Under the pieces are notes generated by a model. The model was not told the DNA's origin and did not search any database. It worked only from the letters and a program-made list of their open reading frames with translations. From CBDDCA01 sp965218205 (GTDB taxonomy: Bacteria > Spirochaetota > Spirochaetia > WTKD01 > G963693115): DNA of 64,000 nucleotides. Position numbers and translations under genes: made by a program. Shown piece by piece: positions 61,701-64,000 of this stretch; position 1 is the first letter of the stretch; each line of letters opens with the position of its first letter. The stretch is taken from contig OZ244590.1 of the NCBI GenBank assembly GCA_965218205.1, forward strand, positions 124,001 through 188,000. The letters run 5' to 3'.

Positions 61701-63342
61701 AGGAGCGACATCGTTTGATAAGGATCTGGAGGCATGGGCAGAACATATAGGAGACAGAGCGGTGAATGTATCGGATATATTTACTAATGCCAGTGATACG
61801 GGGTACATATTCTCTGATAAGACGAAGATACCGAGTTGGGCTTATGAGGTATCTCAGAGCTATAAAGGAACAATGTCATCATCGTTTATAGTATTTACTG
61901 GGCAGGATATAAGAGTATCATTGATAAATACAGGAGTTTCAAACTTTAATGCAACAGGAACATATAGCATAGAGCCAAGTACCTTTACTGCAGATACAGG
62001 ATTACGCTTTAGTGCGAGTGATGGGCAGATAAGCGGAGCTCCTACAAAAGTAGTGTCTGGCAAGTATACTATAGTGTTTACAGGGAATAATGCATATGCA
62101 AGGAAAAAAGCAAAGCAGTCATTTACTATAACGATACACAAAGCGAATGGGACCTATACCTATTATCCTCTTACGAAATTAGAGTTACAGAGGGCTATGC
62201 AGACACTCATATCTGCACATGGGAATGATGCAGATTTGAATGTAATATATACAGGGCATATTACAGATATGAGTAGGTTATTTTTTAGGAGTGGAGTCTC
62301 TCCATCGTTTAATGGCGATATATCGCAGTGGGATGTAAGTAATGTTACGAATATGGCGTTTATGTTTGCTTATGCACATTTTAATGGTGATATATCAAAT
62401 TGGAATGTAAGCAAAGTGGGAAATATGGAGTACATGTTCAGTGGTTCTCATTTTAATGGAGATATATCATTATGGAATGTAGGAAATGTTGGAAATATGA
62501 GTGCTATGTTTTATGGTGCTAGGACCTTTAATCGGGATATATCAAGTTGGGATGTGAGTAAGGTTGCCTATATGGATGGTATGTTTTGGAATAGTAAATT
62601 TAATGGAAATATATCAAGATGGAATGTAGGGAATGTTAGAAATATGTGGTATATGTTTAGAGGTTCTTCTTTTACAGGAGAGCATGGAGGTATAGCAGAT
62701 TGGAACGTAAGTAGAGTTACAAATATGGAGTATACATTTGGAGATAGTAAATTTAATGGAGATATCTCAAGGTGGAATGTAGGTAGTGTAACCACAATGC
62801 TTGGTATGTTTAGCGATTCTCATTTTAATGGGGATATATCAAAGTGGGATGTAAGGAATGTTACTATGATGAGACTTATGTTTAAGGGATCTTCCTTTAC
62901 GGGAGAGCATGGAGGCATGCCAGATTGGCAAACAGGGAATGTGCGGGATATGCAAGGTATGTTTGAGGAAAGTAAATTTAATGGAGATATATCAAGATGG
63001 AATACAAGTAAAGTTATAAATATGTATTATATGTTTAAGAATAATAAAGTATTCAATCAAGATTTATCAAAGTGGGATATAAGGAAAGTTATAAATATAA
63101 GAGAGATGTTTATGGGAGCAATAGCTTTTAATCAAGATATATCAGACTGGGTATTTGAAACAACACATAATCTGACGAGTATATTGGAAGGTGCAACAGC
63201 CTTTAATCAGGATATATATAAATGGGGAAGGCATGTAAGCAAACATGATTGGCCCTCTGCATTTAGAGGTACTGCTTTAGAAAAAAATGGTAAAGTACCA
63301 GATTGGGCAGGAGGAAGCTACACGGGACCTGCATCTCCTTAA
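55789..63342 (+). CDS. Giant modular surface lipoprotein 3 (DUF285/BspA repeats alternating with Ig-like modules)
   Basis: This 2517-residue protein has a lipobox-like LISC with lipidated Cys24 and a Ser/Gly linker. Eight cassettes follow, most about 300 residues long. Each begins with a helical lead-in such as TSKAALITAIKAVM, often with a DxDxDG-type acidic loop, continues with four to eight DUF285 repeats (FNGDISGWDVSNVxxMxxMF), and all but the last end with an Ig-like unit carrying GLxxxxxTGxIxGxPxK. Cassettes 5 to 7 are near-duplicates with a 912-bp period. The last block has more than ten DUF285 repeats. AAGGAGGAG precedes the ATG. It is probably a surface adhesin, with expression tied to the upstream poly-G tract. 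Confidence 0.92.
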   Translation: MKKYVLFSIMMLFIYMTVVVLISCEEPNSSSSGSSSGGGTAPGGYVQPETKAQLLQLISERVGQDSKANLNSIDTNKITDMSSLFVQYPTFNGNISKWNVSNVVNMSSMFEGTTSFNGDISDWKVSKVTDMSSMFKQATAFNGNVSQWDVSAVVNMSSTFQGAVLFNADISKWDMSSVAQMDSMFEGARTFNQDTRLWNVAPLVSTSSKNVFKDSGVSKQPRWLTLEVALKQKEMLFAVVGQALDFSISRYPVTATGTFALTPVNIGDMLPAGMVFDRATGTITASAGAISTASKDAPIEFTVTFTGTGAFEKAENSNVTGTLSVLVQNMPMTKKELVAILKQIVDADGNGSIDKPTVSLNDIDVSNITDMSGLFHDEVLSKFTGDISGWDVSNVVNMNSMFRASQFNGDISDWDVSKVVDMRKMFYEAQFAQDIEDWAEHIEGRKVDTTEAFSNGREGLIFSEENLPTWAYIFELRLNGSKIDTVTVVQGERIKILLGTQLPSRVTGEYTIHPDIAVDTGGIQFDKATGTISGVPTKQVSKKSYTIMFIGNGQYQGKSKALVLRLAVKENQGKYTHYPTSRVQLITAIKEKMDVDSDGVLDDMKADLNTIFTSNITDMRGVFHEASLRNFNGDISKWDVSNVMRMDEIFWQSSFTGDISGWDVSKVVNMNSMFKESRFNGDISGWDVSKVVDMGAMFKDNTVFNGNIANWKVGNVNNMHALFYDAQSFNQDIRSWDVSKVVDMSSMFKQATVFNQDISGWAVDRVNDMQHMFWGANKFNQDLEVWKEHIGSRTVDTTGIFRNVANDGNIVSSEKLPSWVYVLQYSYNAKAVTEVVLEKDSSSVVFRMARVPKEATGGYTIYPNTLQLDTGLTLDAATGDISGVPTKALSKKEYTITFTGTNAYSGKRASTSLSISINDLSGKKYIPQSKIELIENIKTEIGLNGNTADLNGIYTGYITNMSGVFYHSVLRDFNGDISGWDVSAVVNMDSMFEGSKFTGEHGDISGWDVSNVVNMNDMFKKSSYNGDISGWDVSNVEHMSGMFQESMYNKDITKWDVRNVVDMEAMFYKNAVFNQGIVGWNVRKVGNMKLMFSETGAFNQDISDWSVDSVVNVEKMFQGAKRFDQDLEVWAEHMQGRTINKKEVFNTGGEIISVGKIPTWLYTFSVVLDGKEGNVLNVFQGKDIRITMEKKYPAKAIGKYSISPNIQTDIGLTLDEDTGAITGSPNKVVSMQEYTVTFTGTREYAGKVFTLPLKITVIEGTYRYFPMNKAALITAIKEVMDTDEDGIPDDNGANLNVIYTGNITDMSNVFSDDALRGFNGIITKWDVSNVRNMADMFNRSTFNGDISGWNVRSVTNMAGMFALSAFNGDISGWDVRNVTKMGWMFYKATAFNKDISQWAVGKVTDMRKMFQGAKKFNQDVEAWKEHIGGRVVNISDMFKNEAGDGFIASLSDENIASWVYMFTQTYEGAALNAFPLLTGRQVNIVLTKNPSAVTGCYDLQPNTLRVDTGLRFNKNTGEIYGTPTRALASKSYTLKFTGSGAYSGKDMQKVFTIKVEVNNGVNGYKYFPTSKTALITAIQAVMNADDDGDGNVNGNTADLNRIYTRHITDMSGVFRTAALRNFNGDISKWDVSNVRNMADMFNESAFNGDISGWNVRSATNMAGMFALSAFNKDISGWDVRNVTKMGWMFYKSTAFNKDISDWAVDGVADMRKMFQGAVTFDQDVEAWKEHMGGRAVNISDMFKNAAGDDLIASLSSEHIPTWLYMFTQTYEGTVFNVFPLLTGRQVSIVLTKSPSAATGSYELQPDTLQMDTGLRFNKNTGEIHGTPTKALASKSYTVKFTGNGAYNGKNVQKVFTIQVEDRSGIYEYKYFPTSKAALITAIKAVMNADDDGDGNVNGNTANLNVIYTGNISDMSGVFNTVALRNFNGDISKWDVSNVTNMNSMFESNTAFNGDITAWSVDSVTTMQMMFRGATSFDKDLEAWAEHIGDRAVNVSDIFTNASDTGYIFSDKTKIPSWAYEVSQSYKGTMSSSFIVFTGQDIRVSLINTGVSNFNATGTYSIEPSTFTADTGLRFSASDGQISGAPTKVVSGKYTIVFTGNNAYARKKAKQSFTITIHKANGTYTYYPLTKLELQRAMQTLISAHGNDADLNVIYTGHITDMSRLFFRSGVSPSFNGDISQWDVSNVTNMAFMFAYAHFNGDISNWNVSKVGNMEYMFSGSHFNGDISLWNVGNVGNMSAMFYGARTFNRDISSWDVSKVAYMDGMFWNSKFNGNISRWNVGNVRNMWYMFRGSSFTGEHGGIADWNVSRVTNMEYTFGDSKFNGDISRWNVGSVTTMLGMFSDSHFNGDISKWDVRNVTMMRLMFKGSSFTGEHGGMPDWQTGNVRDMQGMFEESKFNGDISRWNTSKVINMYYMFKNNKVFNQDLSKWDIRKVINIREMFMGAIAFNQDISDWVFETTHNLTSILEGATAFNQDIYKWGRHVSKHDWPSAFRGTALEKNGKVPDWAGGSYTGPASP
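59585..61500 (+). repeat. 912-bp direct duplication within giant lipoprotein 3
   Basis: TGCTTTGAGTGCATTTAAT occurs at 59871 and 60783, GGGATGGATGTTTTATAAA at 59931 and 60843, and TTTTCCTACGAG around 60487 and 61399. The spacing is 912 bp each time, a multiple of three (304 codons), linking cassettes 5, 6 and 7. Confidence 0.9.
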
Positions 63343-63441
63343 AGGAGAGGATAGAAGTGTATAAACAGTAATTACGATGTGCATATATTTTTTATAACGC
63401 CTTGAATAGAAACGCTAATAATGATAGTATTAAAATTAGTA

Positions 63442-63529
63442 GGAGAGATGTCCGAGTGGTTTAAGGAGGCGGTCTTGAAAACCGTTGTGCGGTAACCCCG
63501 TACCCTGGGTTCGAATCCCAGTCTCTCCG
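63442..63529 (+). tRNA. tRNA-Ser (anticodon TGA)
   Basis: An 88-nt cloverleaf with acceptor stem GGAGAGA/TCTCTCC and discriminator G, D-arm with GAGTGGTTTAAGGAG, anticodon loop CTTGAAA giving TGA, a long class II variable arm and T-arm GGGTTCGAATCCC. CCA is not encoded. It sits at the border between the lipoprotein gene and a defence-type gene. Confidence 0.96.
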
Positions 63530-63634
63530 TTTTCTGATATACTCTGATACAGAAGTTCATCTGGGAAAATGGTGTTCTGTTTTTCAGATATAATGCTTAA
63601 AAAAGTTATCTTATAATTTTTGTATAATAGCTTT

Positions 63635-64000
63635 ATGAATACATTGAAAATAAATTTTCAACACTGTTATGGCATTAAAAGCCTTAAACAAGAATTTGAG
63701 TTTAAAAATAACAATAAGGCTTTTTCAATATATGCTCAAAATGGAGTGATGAAAACATCATTTGCAAAAACTTTTGATGATTACTCAAAAGACGAAAAAA
63801 CACAAGATAGGGCTTTTCCAGATAGAGAAACTGTGAGAGAAATTACAGCTGATGGACAAGCTATAAAGCCTGAAAGTATTTTTGTTATCAAACCATATGA
63901 TGCAGAGTATAAATCAGAAAAGATATCAACATTACTTGCTAGTCAAAAACTAAAGGAAGCATATGATTCTATTTACCAAGATATTGATACAGCAAAAGAT
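63635..64000 (+). CDS. AAA/ABC-type ATPase of defence-associated family (N-terminal part, runs off the window)
   Basis: The first 122 residues are visible and the gene continues beyond base 64000. LKINFQHCYGIKSLKQEFEF and the unusual Walker A loop YAQNGVMKTSFAKTF match a family of large ATPases with a degenerate P-loop (NGVMKTS), often found in accessory or phage-defence loci. The following FPDRETVREITADG and PESIFVIKPYDAEY segments fit the same family. A TATAAT-like box precedes the ATG and no Shine-Dalgarno sequence is clear. The functional partner genes, if any, would lie downstream. Confidence 0.75.
   Translation, partial: MNTLKINFQHCYGIKSLKQEFEFKNNNKAFSIYAQNGVMKTSFAKTFDDYSKDEKTQDRAFPDRETVREITADGQAIKPESIFVIKPYDAEYKSEKISTLLASQKLKEAYDSIYQDIDTAKD

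Overview
The window is AT-rich bacterial chromosome, very probably from a spirochaete. No rRNA is present, so the assignment rests on gene content and order. A complete mevalonate operon (15.9-23.0 kb) runs in the order mvaS-fni-mvaA-mvaD-pmk-mvk, which as I recall is the order in Borrelia. groES stands alone without groEL, TrkA and TrkH are adjacent, and there are many lipoproteins with loose spirochaete-style lipoboxes plus a long poly-G tract near a surface-protein gene. A host-associated or insect-associated lineage outside Borrelia itself is plausible, but the species cannot be fixed from this sequence.

Layout. 0-2.5 kb: the end of a YbiT-type ABC-F ATPase and two LPP20-type envelope proteins. 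2.7-6.8 kb: class II aldolase, tRNA-Arg, tRNA-Pro, a Tas-like aldo/keto reductase, endonuclease III, acylphosphatase and TrmL. 6.8-11 kb: a two-gene exported pair, divergent from an orphan peptide-binding protein; then a TerB-like protein and a tiny Gly/Ala-rich hydrophobic protein. 11.2-13.2 kb: uvrB. 13.3-15.6 kb: a single-chain restriction-modification enzyme. 15.9-25.2 kb: isoprenoid precursor synthesis, cysteine synthase and an AGE-family sugar isomerase. 25.4-31 kb: giant lipoprotein 1. 31.3-34.5 kb: groES, aroA and fumC. 34.5-37.5 kb: an accessory island with a ClpP-like protease, a perfect 23-residue repeat protein, a HEPN protein and an ImmA/IrrE-like metallopeptidase. 37.6-49 kb: YchF, Trk potassium uptake, a membrane protein, a flavodiiron protein, DAHP synthase, ProA/ProB and a GatZ/KbaZ protein. 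49-63.3 kb: a decayed restriction-gene fragment and giant lipoproteins 2 and 3. 63.4-64 kb: tRNA-Ser followed by the start of a defence-type ATPase.

How it fits together. The three giant lipoproteins (about 1.8-2.5 thousand residues) draw on three module types: fibronectin-III-like domains, putative Ig modules with a GLxFxxxTGxIxGxPxK motif, and DUF285/BspA-type repeats. They look like one surface family that evolves by module exchange and internal duplication. The largest has a G15 tract about 143 bp upstream of its start, which suggests phase-variable expression. Central metabolism shown here includes mevalonate-derived isoprenoids, the shikimate entry and EPSP steps, proline synthesis, fumarase and oxygen/NO detoxification.

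Best candidates for something undescribed: the poly-G-linked modular lipoprotein, the HEPN/metallopeptidase pair beside the repeat-protein/ClpP-like pair, and a roughly 30-50 bp motif that recurs upstream of several unrelated genes. All family assignments come from reading motifs by eye; no database search was run.
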